In this document: positions 1 to 5,026 of the stretch, piece by piece
Numbering within the stretch: position 1 is the first letter of the stretch
Layout: the number at the start of each line of letters is the position of its first letter
Notes under the pieces: generated by a model
The model's database searches: none
What the model saw: the letters and a program-made list of their open reading frames with translations, nothing else
What the model was told of the DNA's origin: nothing
Position numbers and translations under genes: made by a program
From: Gammaproteobacteria bacterium
GTDB taxonomy: Bacteria; Pseudomonadota; Gammaproteobacteria; Steroidobacterales; SZUA-146
Length of the DNA stretch: 5,332 bases
Reading direction: 5' to 3'
Assembly: GCA_003228965.1 (NCBI GenBank)
Contig: QIGP01000397.1
Location: 1 to 5,332 of the forward strand

Positions 1-1137
1 GGTCGTCACTTCAGGCGCATTCATTTCCGGCTGCAAGTCGTAGGTAGCAACGCGTGGAGACGGCACAAGAATGCGCTCCTCTCCTGTATAGGGCTGCTCC
101 TCGCCGCCGTTAAAAAAGAAGGTCACGTGCGCGTACTTTTCGGTCTCGGCGATGCGCAGCTGACGCAGACCAAGATTAGAGATATATTCGCCCAGAACGT
201 TCGGCAGGGTATCCGGCGGGAAGGCAACGGCAACGTCGAAGTCTTTATGGTATTCGGTCATGCAGGTATAGGAATGCAGTTGTGGTAGCGCTTTACGCTC
301 GAACCCGTCAAATCTGTTCGAGGTAAACGCTTGCGTTAATTCGCGTGCGCGGTCGGCGCGAAAATTCATGAACAACACAACGTCGCCGTCGCCAATGACG
401 GCCTCCTCACCGATTTGGGTCGGCCGCACAAATTCGTCGTTTTCGTCGCGCGTATAGGCCGCTTCAAGTCCCTCAACAGCCGACTTCGCCGATTTTTCTG
501 CACCGCCACTTGTGTATAAGTCGTAGGCCTTCTGAACGCGGTCCCAACGATTGTCGCGATCCATAGCGTAGTAACGCCCGGCCAAGGTCGCAATTCGACC
601 AATTCCGGTTTCTTCGAGCACTTGCTCTATACGTTCAAGTGACGCTTTGGCGCTTCGGGGCGGCGTGTCTCTACCGTCCAACATGGCATGAATATAAAGC
701 GACGAAACACCTCGTTTGGCAGCCATTTGAATGGCCGCAACAAAATGATCTTCGTGACTGTGAACGCCACCTGGGCTCAATAAACCCATCAAATGTAAGG
801 AGTTGCCAGTTTCAGCGGCCGCGTCCATGGCGCTTACCAGCGCTGGATTTTGCTCGAAACTACCGTCCTCGATAGCCGCTCCAATGCGCGTGAAGTCCTG
901 GTAAACCACCCGACCGGAGCCAAGGTTAAGGTGCCCTACTTCACTGTTGCCCATCTGGCCCGACGGCAGCCCGACATTGTGCCCGGATGTGCCGATCAGT
1001 CCCCAGACGTAGTCACGACGTAGGCGGTCGAAATTAGGCGTGGAAGCGCTAAGAATCGCGTTGTGCTCGGCTTCCTCTCGATAGCCCCAGCCATCCATTA
1101 TTAGAAGTGTCACGGGGCGAACTACGGGCTGGGTCAT
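1..1137 (-). CDS. gpmI: 2,3-bisphosphoglycerate-independent phosphoglycerate mutase, C-terminus cut by window edge
   Basis: This enzyme interconverts 3-phosphoglycerate and 2-phosphoglycerate in the cytoplasm (glycolysis and gluconeogenesis), using two Mn ions and a phosphoserine intermediate. I translated 379 codons in one open frame from ATG at 1137; the family is about 510 residues, so roughly a quarter lies beyond the left edge. Visible motifs are DGWG (15-18, metal-binding Asp15), GNSEVGH (63-69, nucleophile Ser65), GGVHSH (123-128, His125), DGRDTPP (154-160), GRYYAMDRD (187-195, Arg188 and Arg194), FRADR (259-263) and the KYAHVTFFFNGG region (Lys334). These match the substrate-binding residues known from Bacillus GpmI. 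The later metal ligands (the Asp/His pairs of the C-terminal phosphatase half) are out of view. The start is supported by AAGGA at 1146-1150, 8 nt upstream. The gene is transcribed away from yibN, as in Pseudomonas. No frameshift is seen. Confidence 0.97.
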   Translation of the reverse strand, partial: MTQPVVRPVTLLIMDGWGYREEAEHNAILSASTPNFDRLRRDYVWGLIGTSGHNVGLPSGQMGNSEVGHLNLGSGRVVYQDFTRIGAAIEDGSFEQNPALVSAMDAAAETGNSLHLMGLLSPGGVHSHEDHFVAAIQMAAKRGVSSLYIHAMLDGRDTPPRSAKASLERIEQVLEETGIGRIATLAGRYYAMDRDNRWDRVQKAYDLYTSGGAEKSAKSAVEGLEAAYTRDENDEFVRPTQIGEEAVIGDGDVVLFMNFRADRARELTQAFTSNRFDGFERKALPQLHSYTCMTEYHKDFDVAVAFPPDTLPNVLGEYISNLGLRQLRIAETEKYAHVTFFFNGGEEQPYTGEERILVPSPRVATYDLQPEMNAPEVTT

Positions 1138-1195
1138 GTGAAACGTCCTTGCATTCAGGCTCCGGCACTGTGTCAGGCCAGGATATGTTTAACGG

Positions 1196-1215
1196 GGTCA
1201 GCGCTTTAGCTGACC
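1196..1215 (-). promoter_or_regulatory. Perfect inverted repeat in the gpmI leader (operator or RNA hairpin)
   Basis: GGTCAGC (1196-1202) and GCTGACC (1209-1215) are perfect 7-bp inverted arms around a 6-nt centre. The element sits between the predicted gpmI -10 (1237-1242) and the ribosome binding site (1146-1150), so it would be part of the mRNA leader. It could act as a DNA operator just downstream of the promoter or as an RNA stem-loop. No T-run follows it in the minus direction, so a simple terminator or attenuator is unlikely. An 8-bp palindrome, ACCATGGT (1213-1220), overlaps its edge. No regulator can be named. Confidence 0.4.
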
Positions 1216-1236
1216 ATGGTGTTCTTGCATAACTGT

Positions 1237-1264
1237 ATTCTAGTGTTTTTTGTTCAGCCAACAA
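1237..1264 (-). promoter_or_regulatory. gpmI: Predicted sigma-70 promoter of gpmI
   Basis: Read on the minus strand, TTGTTG (1259-1264) is a -35-like box, followed by a 16-bp spacer and TAGAAT (1237-1242) as the -10, which matches five of six consensus bases. The transcript would begin near 1230 and carry a leader of about 90 nt before the ATG at 1137. The site lies in the divergent gap between gpmI and yibN and overlaps the predicted yibN promoter. This is pattern matching only; no start site is known. Confidence 0.45.
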
Positions 1265-1280
1265 AGGGCAGTGTTATACT
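1251..1280 (+). promoter_or_regulatory. Predicted extended -10 promoter of the yibN-grxC-secB-gpsA run
   Basis: TGTTATACT at 1272-1280 has the TGn extension plus TATACT (1275-1280), an extended -10 element. The -35 is weak: TGTTCA (1251-1256, spacer 18) or TTGTTC (1250-1255, spacer 19). A GC-rich stretch, GCCGCGCCCC, follows as the discriminator; such discriminators are typical of promoters sensitive to ppGpp, though that is inference here. Transcription would start near 1287, about 50 nt before the yibN ATG. The position overlaps the opposing gpmI promoter, so the two probably compete for polymerase. Confidence 0.55.
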
Positions 1281-1286
1281 GCCGCG

Positions 1287-1300
1287 CCCCCAATTGGGGG
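1287..1300. promoter_or_regulatory. 14-bp perfect palindrome at the predicted yibN transcription start
   Basis: CCCCCAATTGGGGG at 1287-1300 is fully self-complementary. It lies 6 bp downstream of the predicted -10 (1275-1280), so it would cover the transcript start. A repressor bound there would block initiation; in RNA it could form only a tight hairpin because the centre is AATT. It may also be chance in a GC-rich discriminator. I do not recognise it as the site of a known regulator. Confidence 0.35.
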
Positions 1301-1337
1301 GAGTTTAAGTATTTGTTTTACAGGATGATTCACCAAT

Positions 1338-1763
1338 ATGCAGCAGATCATTGAATTTTCGGGCAACCACCCATACCTAGCAGGTCTGGCCGTGGTGCTT
1401 ACAATGGTTCTAATCGCCAACGAATTTCGTCTTTTTAGCCGTAAAGGCATCGACGTGTCGCCGTCTCAGACGGTGGCGTTGATGAATAACGGCGCAAAAG
1501 TAGTGGATGTACGCAGCGCTGAACGCTTTCACGCTGGACACATCATGGGCGCCGCTCACATAGCCTACGAAGAGCTTGAAGCAAAAATAGACAAGGCGCT
1601 CAAGGCCCACAAAGACAAATTTATCATCGTGTACGATGACAACGGTATGCAAGGAGCGCGTGCCAGCACTATGTTGCGCGGACTTGAATATAAGGCCGTC
1701 AACCTCAAAGGCGGAATCGCTGCCTGGACAAGCGACAGCCTGCCGTTGGAAAAAGGTAAGTAA
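1338..1763 (+). CDS. yibN: Membrane-anchored rhodanese-like protein, YibN type, lacking the catalytic cysteine
   Basis: The 141-residue product has one hydrophobic segment at about residues 13-29, which should anchor it in the inner membrane, then a single rhodanese domain (about 38-138). Rhodanese landmarks are VVDVRSAERFHAGHI (55-69), AHIAY (73-77), the active-loop region IIVYDDNGMQGARA (96-109) and the closing GGIAAW (125-130). The position where active rhodaneses carry the sulfur-accepting Cys is Asp100, and the protein has no cysteine at all, so sulfurtransferase activity is unlikely. As I recall its sequence, E. coli YibN has the same Asp, so this appears to be a family trait rather than damage. 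The ATG at 1338 follows AGGA (1322-1325) at a rather long spacing. The gene is first in the run with grxC, secB and gpsA, 5 nt before grxC. Its cellular role is not evident from the sequence. Confidence 0.9.
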   Translation: MQQIIEFSGNHPYLAGLAVVLTMVLIANEFRLFSRKGIDVSPSQTVALMNNGAKVVDVRSAERFHAGHIMGAAHIAYEELEAKIDKALKAHKDKFIIVYDDNGMQGARASTMLRGLEYKAVNLKGGIAAWTSDSLPLEKGK

Positions 1764-1768
1764 AACTC

Positions 1769-2023
1769 ATGGCCACTCTCGTATTATACGGTACCAAATT
1801 CTGTCCATTTTGTCTTCGGGCGAAGCAGTTGCTCATGCGCAACGATATTGCGTTCGAAGAAGTTCGGGTGGACAAGGATACCGAACAGCGCAACATCATG
1901 CATGAACGTTCAGGCCGCACCAGCGTGCCGCAAATTTTTTATGGCGACCACCACATTGGCGGTAGCGACGAACTCTACGCGCTTGAGCGCGACGGCGGAC
2001 TGGATAAGCTACTCGCCTCCTGA
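1769..2023 (+). CDS. grxC: Glutaredoxin 3 (GrxC)
   Basis: This is a small cytoplasmic dithiol glutaredoxin that uses glutathione to reduce protein disulfides. The 84-residue length matches the family (E. coli GrxC is about 83). The active site is CPFC (Cys12 and Cys15), a variant of the common CPYC. The glutathione-binding TSVPQIF (51-57, cis-Pro54) and the GGSDEL helix cap (64-69) are both present, so the enzyme looks intact. The start ATG lies 5 nt after the yibN stop; a weak AAGG (1753-1756) inside the yibN 3' end is the only likely ribosome site, suggesting translation is partly coupled to yibN. Its place between a rhodanese-like gene and secB is the conserved gammaproteobacterial order. 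Confidence 0.96.
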   Translation: MATLVLYGTKFCPFCLRAKQLLMRNDIAFEEVRVDKDTEQRNIMHERSGRTSVPQIFYGDHHIGGSDELYALERDGGLDKLLAS

Positions 2024-2066
2024 TCACCGGGCTTCACCCCGACAACAAATCGTATTTACATTCACA

Positions 2067-2096
2067 ATGAGCGAACAAGCTCTACACACAGGTTAA
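2067..2096 (+). other. Nine-codon mini-ORF just upstream of secB
   Basis: ATG at 2067 opens a frame encoding MSEQALHTG that stops at TAA (2094-2096), 4 nt before the secB ATG and in a different frame. The peptide opens with MSEQ, the same four residues that begin E. coli SecB, and shares the octamer GAACAAGC with the secB start (2071-2078 and 2107-2114). It could be a leader peptide that couples translation into secB, a remnant of an earlier secB start, or chance. No Shine-Dalgarno sequence is seen before it. Confidence 0.2.
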
Positions 2097-2100
2097 AACG

Positions 2101-2577
2101 ATGGCAGAACAAGCAGCCGGTGAACGACAAGTCGCCATACAACGCATTTACGTCAAAGACATTTCCTTCGAGTCACCTAAAGCACCTGAGGTGTTTGCAG
2201 AAGAATGGAAACCCGACATCAACTTGCAGCTCAACACGCGTTCAGCCAAGCGGGACGACGGTACTTACGAAGTTGTGCTCACCGTCACCATCGACACCAA
2301 GAACGACAACGGCAGCGTGTTTTTGTGCGAAGTCCAACAAGCCGGCGTGTTTGCCATCAATGGCTTTTCAGACGAAGAAGTAAAGCAAGTTGCCGGCAGT
2401 TTTTGCCCGAACCAGCTGTTCCCGTACGCCCGCGCAGCAATTGCCGACCTGGTTAGCCGCGGTGGTTTCCCGAACCTTGCTCTGCAACCCATCAATTTCG
2501 ACGCACTGCTGGCCCAGCACCAACAGGAAATGCAAAAAGCTCAAACAGAAGCTGCCCAAACAGAAGAACGACACTAG
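2101..2577 (+). CDS. secB: Protein-export chaperone SecB
   Basis: SecB is a homotetrameric cytoplasmic chaperone that keeps preproteins unfolded and passes them to SecA for Sec translocation. The 158-residue product (E. coli 155) carries the conserved blocks IQRIYVKDISFESPKAP (13-29), YEVVLTVTI (56-64), FLCEVQQAGVF (74-84), CPNQLFPYAR (102-111) and VSRGGFP/LQPINFDALL (118-137), followed by a Gln/Glu-rich tail. All are in order and uninterrupted. The ATG at 2101 is the best start because the conserved IQRIY block lies 13 residues in; AGG at 2090-2092 is a weak ribosome site at 8 nt. The 77-bp gap after grxC is the widest inside this run. The stop lies 6 nt before gpsA. Confidence 0.97.
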   Translation: MAEQAAGERQVAIQRIYVKDISFESPKAPEVFAEEWKPDINLQLNTRSAKRDDGTYEVVLTVTIDTKNDNGSVFLCEVQQAGVFAINGFSDEEVKQVAGSFCPNQLFPYARAAIADLVSRGGFPNLALQPINFDALLAQHQQEMQKAQTEAAQTEERH

Positions 2578-2583
2578 CTTTTA

Positions 2584-3609
2584 ATGAGCGACACTAACGA
2601 CACACCACTGATAGTACTGGGCGCTGGTTCCTGGGGAACAGCACTGGCTATTCAGTTTGCCCGAAGCGGTCGAGAAACCGTCATGTGGGGTCGTAACCAT
2701 CGTCAGCTTGAGTCTATGGCAAGCGCGCGGGTCAACGAAAAATATCTACCTGACTGCCCGTTCCCCGAAAAGCTCAATATCGTTGTCGATTTTGCAGAAG
2801 CCGTATCCGGTGCACGCGACATTTTAATCGCTGTTCCTAGCCACAGCTTTCGCGAAACGCTCGAGAAACTGGAGTTTCTCTTGCCCCTCGACGGACGTGT
2901 TTGCTGGGCGACAAAAGGCTTTGAAGAAAACACCGGAAAACTACCTCACCAGGTGGCGCGCGAAGTGCTAGGAGACAATATTCCTGTAGCCGTTTTATCC
3001 GGACCGACCTTTGCAGCAGAAGTTGGCCGGGGACTCCCAACGGCGATGAGCATAGCCTCGTCCGACGAAGACTTCGCAAGCGACCTGGCAAACAGTATTT
3101 CCGACGATGCATTCCGTGCTTACACTACGGATGACATGGTGGGCGTTGAAGTGGGTGGCGCCGTGAAAAACATTCTCGCTATTGGTGCGGGCATTTCCGA
3201 TGGCCTTGGATTTGGTGCCAACACGCGCGTTGCGCTGATCACCCGAGGCATTGTTGAAATGTCGCGACTGGGCGTTGCACTTGGAGCCAATCAAGAAACC
3301 TTTTTAGGGCTTGCAGGTGTTGGAGACCTGATGCTTACCTGTACTGACAACCTGTCGCGTAACAGGCGCATGGGACTTGCGCTCGCTGCCGGAAAATCGA
3401 TTGAAGAAGCGGCCGAAGAAATTGGTCAGGTAGTCGAAGGTGTACGTGCCGCTAAAGCCGTTTGGCAAGTAGCCAAAACGCACAACGTAGACATGCCCAT
3501 TGTCACTGAACTCTATTCGGTACTCTACGAGAACAAACCGCCCAAGTCTGCCGTGGCCGCACTTATGAGTCGAAGTTTAAAACCGGAATCTACTTCTAAA
3601 GAAGTATAG
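2584..3609 (+). CDS. gpsA: NAD(P)-dependent glycerol-3-phosphate dehydrogenase (GpsA)
   Basis: GpsA reduces dihydroxyacetone phosphate to sn-glycerol-3-phosphate, the backbone precursor of phospholipids, in the cytoplasm. The 341-residue length matches E. coli (339). The N-terminal Rossmann fold shows GAGSWGTALA (13-22), with AVPSH (83-87) and TKG (110-112, Lys111) in the cofactor domain. The linker SGPTFAAEV (139-147) and the helical catalytic domain with VGGAVKNILAIGAGISDGL (190-208, catalytic Lys195), GVGDLMLTCT (245-254) and NRRMG (260-264) complete the enzyme; no key residue is missing. Only 6 nt separate it from the secB stop and no clear Shine-Dalgarno sequence is present, so translation is probably coupled to secB. 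The E. coli-like order secB-gpsA is kept, but the cysE that often follows is absent here. Confidence 0.97.
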   Translation: MSDTNDTPLIVLGAGSWGTALAIQFARSGRETVMWGRNHRQLESMASARVNEKYLPDCPFPEKLNIVVDFAEAVSGARDILIAVPSHSFRETLEKLEFLLPLDGRVCWATKGFEENTGKLPHQVAREVLGDNIPVAVLSGPTFAAEVGRGLPTAMSIASSDEDFASDLANSISDDAFRAYTTDDMVGVEVGGAVKNILAIGAGISDGLGFGANTRVALITRGIVEMSRLGVALGANQETFLGLAGVGDLMLTCTDNLSRNRRMGLALAAGKSIEEAAEEIGQVVEGVRAAKAVWQVAKTHNVDMPIVTELYSVLYENKPPKSAVAALMSRSLKPESTSKEV

Positions 3610-3616
3610 TTCGGTT
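3581..3616 (+). other. Imperfect hairpin overlapping the gpsA stop codon
   Basis: TACTTC (3591-3596) and GAAGTA (3601-3606) form a perfect 6-bp stem with a TAAA loop. The outer arms AACCG (3581-3585) and CGGTT (3612-3616) can pair around it with an internal loop. The gpsA stop TAG (3607-3609) lies inside the structure. No T-run follows, so it is not a standard intrinsic terminator; it could protect the mRNA 3' end or be chance. Confidence 0.3.
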
Positions 3617-3643
3617 ATTAGAACGACTACACCCGTCCTGAAC

Positions 3644-3690
3644 TTAGGCCTCCGCAATTTGTCGTGATAGGCTAAACACTCAATTTTTTT
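3644..3690 (+). terminator. Doubtful intrinsic terminator after gpsA
   Basis: TTAG(G)CCT (3644-3651, one bulged G) can pair with AGGCTAA (3669-3675), leaving a 17-nt loop, and a run of seven T lies at 3684-3690. The stem is weak, and the T-run begins 8 nt after it rather than directly. It is the only T-run downstream of gpsA, and a new promoter follows, so a stop of transcription somewhere here is plausible. Confidence 0.25.
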
Positions 3691-3743
3691 CGGTCAGCGC
3701 AGTGCGGGAAATTAGCACCGTCGCCCTTGGGGCCGAAGTGGGA

Positions 3744-3752
3744 TGTTATACC
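3744..3752 (+). promoter_or_regulatory. Predicted extended -10 promoter of the cupin-MoeB/ThiF unit
   Basis: TGTTATACC (3744-3752) is a TGn-extended -10, TATACC (3747-3752), with no convincing -35 (the nearest is TTGGGG at 3727-3732, spacer only 14). The 14-mer at 3744-3757 differs at one base from 1272-1285 in the yibN promoter. Transcription would start near 3759, giving a leader of only about 20 nt before the ribosome site and TTG start. The short inverted repeat GCCGC/GCGGC (3753-3757/3763-3767) overlaps the predicted start of the transcript. Confidence 0.5.
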
Positions 3753-3767
3753 GCCGCTAAACGCGGC

Positions 3768-3773
3768 AGGAGG
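3768..3773 (+). promoter_or_regulatory. Strong ribosome binding site that decides the TTG start of the cupin gene
   Basis: AGGAGG at 3768-3773 is a consensus Shine-Dalgarno sequence with 5 nt to TTG at 3779. The next in-frame ATG is at 3797, 23 nt away and badly spaced. This favours the TTG start. Confidence 0.65.
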
Positions 3774-3778
3774 GTGCC

Positions 3779-4141
3779 TTGCAAATAGTAAATCTTATGC
3801 AGTTGCTGAACGCTAACAACGACGGCGACTTTCTGGATGTTGCCCGGTTTAACGGCCACACGTTTGGCACAAGCCGCATCAGCGGCACTTCGCCCTACTG
3901 GGAAATGCATCCTGCCACCGATGAATTCTTTTACGTGATGGAAGGAGTGTTTGAAGTAGCACTGTTACTTGAAACCGGTACCGAACACGTAAAAATTCCC
4001 GCAGGCTCAGTCGGCATTGTCCCCAAAGGAGTCTGGCATAGACCAAGCTCCGCAAAAGGTACGGCATTTCTATATTTCACACCCGGCGAAACACTGCACT
4101 CAGACAAGGAAGACCCACGCGAGGAAGACGCCGGTGTCTGA
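3779..4141 (+). CDS. Small single-domain cupin protein, TTG start
   Basis: The 120-residue product is a compact Cupin_2-type beta barrel. Motif 1 is HPATDEFFYVMEG (44-56), giving likely metal ligands His44 and Glu49; motif 2 is PAGSVGIVPKGVWHRP (74-89), giving His87. The usual first His of the HxH pair is replaced by Glu42 (EMH), so metal binding, if any, uses an altered set. The pattern HxxxDExFYVxEG with PxGVxHRP is typical of small stand-alone cupins whose substrates are mostly unknown; no signal peptide is seen, so it should be cytoplasmic. TTG at 3779 is chosen because of the strong ribosome site 5 nt upstream; ATG at 3797 would shorten it by 6 residues. Its last codons overlap the next gene by 8 nt. 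It could be an isomerase, a dioxygenase or a ligand sensor; I cannot choose among these. Confidence 0.85.
   Translation: MQIVNLMQLLNANNDGDFLDVARFNGHTFGTSRISGTSPYWEMHPATDEFFYVMEGVFEVALLLETGTEHVKIPAGSVGIVPKGVWHRPSSAKGTAFLYFTPGETLHSDKEDPREEDAGV
4121..4136 (+). promoter_or_regulatory. Ribosome site and GTG start of the MoeB/ThiF-like gene inside the cupin 3' end
   Basis: AGGA (4122-4125) lies 8 nt before GTG (4134-4136), and the GTG overlaps the cupin stop TGA (4139-4141) in the string GTGTCTGA. The open frame runs back to 4017, but there it lies wholly within the cupin gene and lacks family similarity. The GTG places the conserved RYARQI block at residue 16, as expected for MoeB. Confidence 0.7.
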
Positions 4142-4916
4142 ATCCGCGCTGGATGACAGAAATTCCGATTGGCACACACGCTATGCACGCCAGATCACTC
4201 TCGACGGCTGGGGTGAGAAAAAGCAAAAGGAATTGACCACGAAGACTGTGCTGATAGTTGGGTTAGGAGGACTGGGCTCCCCCGTTACTCTGTATCTCGC
4301 CGCATCGGGAATTGGCAATCTTGTACTTAACGATTTTGATTACGTAGATCTGTCCAACCTGCCGAGACAGCTACTCCATGCCACATACGATGTTAATCGT
4401 TTAAAGACCGATTCGGCACGTGAGACTCTGGCGGCGTTAAATCCAGAGATTAACCTCAAACTTATCAATGAACGACTAAACCAGGCGCAACTCACAGAAC
4501 TGCTCGCTAACTGTGACTGTGTTGTCGACTGTACTGACAACTTCGGCTCACGTTTCACTCTTAACGCAGCCGCCGTAGCCACCGGTACGCCGCTAGTATC
4601 GGCGGCGGCCATTCGCCGCGAGGGCCAGCTGGCCGTATTTCGCAACGACCTCCAGGACAGTCCTTGTTATCGCTGCCTGTATTGTGAAAGTGACGACGCT
4701 ACGGCCGACTGTCAGGGTCAGGGAGTTGTTGGACCTTTGGTAGGTGTCATGGGGAGCATGGCTGCAACTGCGGTGCTCAATCTGCTCGTGTTTGAAAAAA
4801 ACAATGCGGGCCAGTTACATTGCTTTGACGCAAACTATCTACAGTGGCGCACGCTTGACCTTAAAAAAGACCCGACGTGCCCGGTATGCTCTGCGGAGTC
4901 ATTGGGCTCAAACTGA
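4134..4916 (+). CDS. E1-like ubiquitin-like-protein adenylyltransferase, HesA/MoeB/ThiF family
   Basis: Enzymes of this family use ATP to adenylate the C-terminal Gly-Gly of a small sulfur-carrier protein (MoaD for molybdopterin, ThiS for thiamine, others for cysteine or siderophore sulfur). From the GTG at 4134 it is 260 residues (E. coli MoeB 249). Visible features are RYARQI (16-21, Arg17 likely the cross-subunit arginine), the ATP loop GLGGLGSP (43-50), DFDYVDLSNLPRQ (67-79, Arg78), Lys91, DCTDN (132-136), and two zinc CxxC pairs, CLYC (181-184) and CPVC (249-252). A conserved Cys193 lies before GVVGPLVGVMG (197-207), at the site of the ThiF/MoeB crossover-loop cysteine. It has no C-terminal rhodanese domain, unlike MOCS3/MoeZ. 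All catalytic residues seem present, so it should be active. MoeB and ThiF cannot be told apart safely from sequence alone; no carrier gene is adjacent. It is coupled to the upstream cupin. Confidence 0.92.
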   Translation: MSESALDDRNSDWHTRYARQITLDGWGEKKQKELTTKTVLIVGLGGLGSPVTLYLAASGIGNLVLNDFDYVDLSNLPRQLLHATYDVNRLKTDSARETLAALNPEINLKLINERLNQAQLTELLANCDCVVDCTDNFGSRFTLNAAAVATGTPLVSAAAIRREGQLAVFRNDLQDSPCYRCLYCESDDATADCQGQGVVGPLVGVMGSMAATAVLNLLVFEKNNAGQLHCFDANYLQWRTLDLKKDPTCPVCSAESLGSN

Positions 4917-4926
4917 GCGATCCCAA
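4902..4926 (+). other. Hairpin overlapping the stop codon of the MoeB/ThiF-like gene
   Basis: GCTCA (4906-4910) and TGAGC (4914-4918) form a 5-bp stem with a 3-nt loop that contains part of the stop region, and TTGG/CCAA arms (4902-4905, 4923-4926) can extend it past a short bulge. There is no T-run after it, so it is not a canonical terminator. It may mark the mRNA 3' end, or be chance. Confidence 0.25.
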
Positions 4927-5026
4927 CTAGGCTATATCGGACTATTCAAACCAGGCGCATCGAACGACGTGCAAGTATAACCTCAACCCAGTTTGGCCAA
5001 GCAAGATCGATACAGTTGTACCTGCG
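4917..5026. other. Convergent intergenic gap
   Basis: This 110-bp gap lies between the ends of two converging genes. Apart from the hairpin at its left edge and a short TTGGCCAA palindrome (4993-5000) I see no terminator with a T-run, no promoter and no small gene. Read-through in both directions, giving antisense overlap, is therefore possible. Confidence 0.5.

Noticed and set aside
639..875. 78-codon plus-strand frame opposite gpmI
   Set aside because: It is antisense to the fully conserved GpmI coding region and shows no domain.
1049..1264. 71-codon minus-strand frame spanning the gpmI start and control region
   Set aside because: It covers the gpmI promoter and 5' end in a different frame; the composition is explained by gpmI.
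2028..2041. CGGG/CCCG stem after the grxC stop as a terminator
   Set aside because: It is only 4 bp and has no T-run; the grxC-secB order suggests continued transcription.
1848..2096. 82-codon plus-strand frame running across grxC
   Set aside because: It overlaps the well-supported grxC in another frame and has no recognisable domain; only its last nine codons (the mini-ORF at 2067) merit a note.
2995..3294. 99-codon minus-strand frame inside gpsA
   Set aside because: It is a shadow of the conserved gpsA catalytic region, with no ribosome site or domain.
4017..4133. Upstream extension of the MoeB/ThiF-like frame by 39 codons from ATG at 4017
   Set aside because: It lies wholly inside the cupin gene, has no family similarity, and the GTG at 4134 has a well-spaced ribosome site and gives the normal MoeB length.
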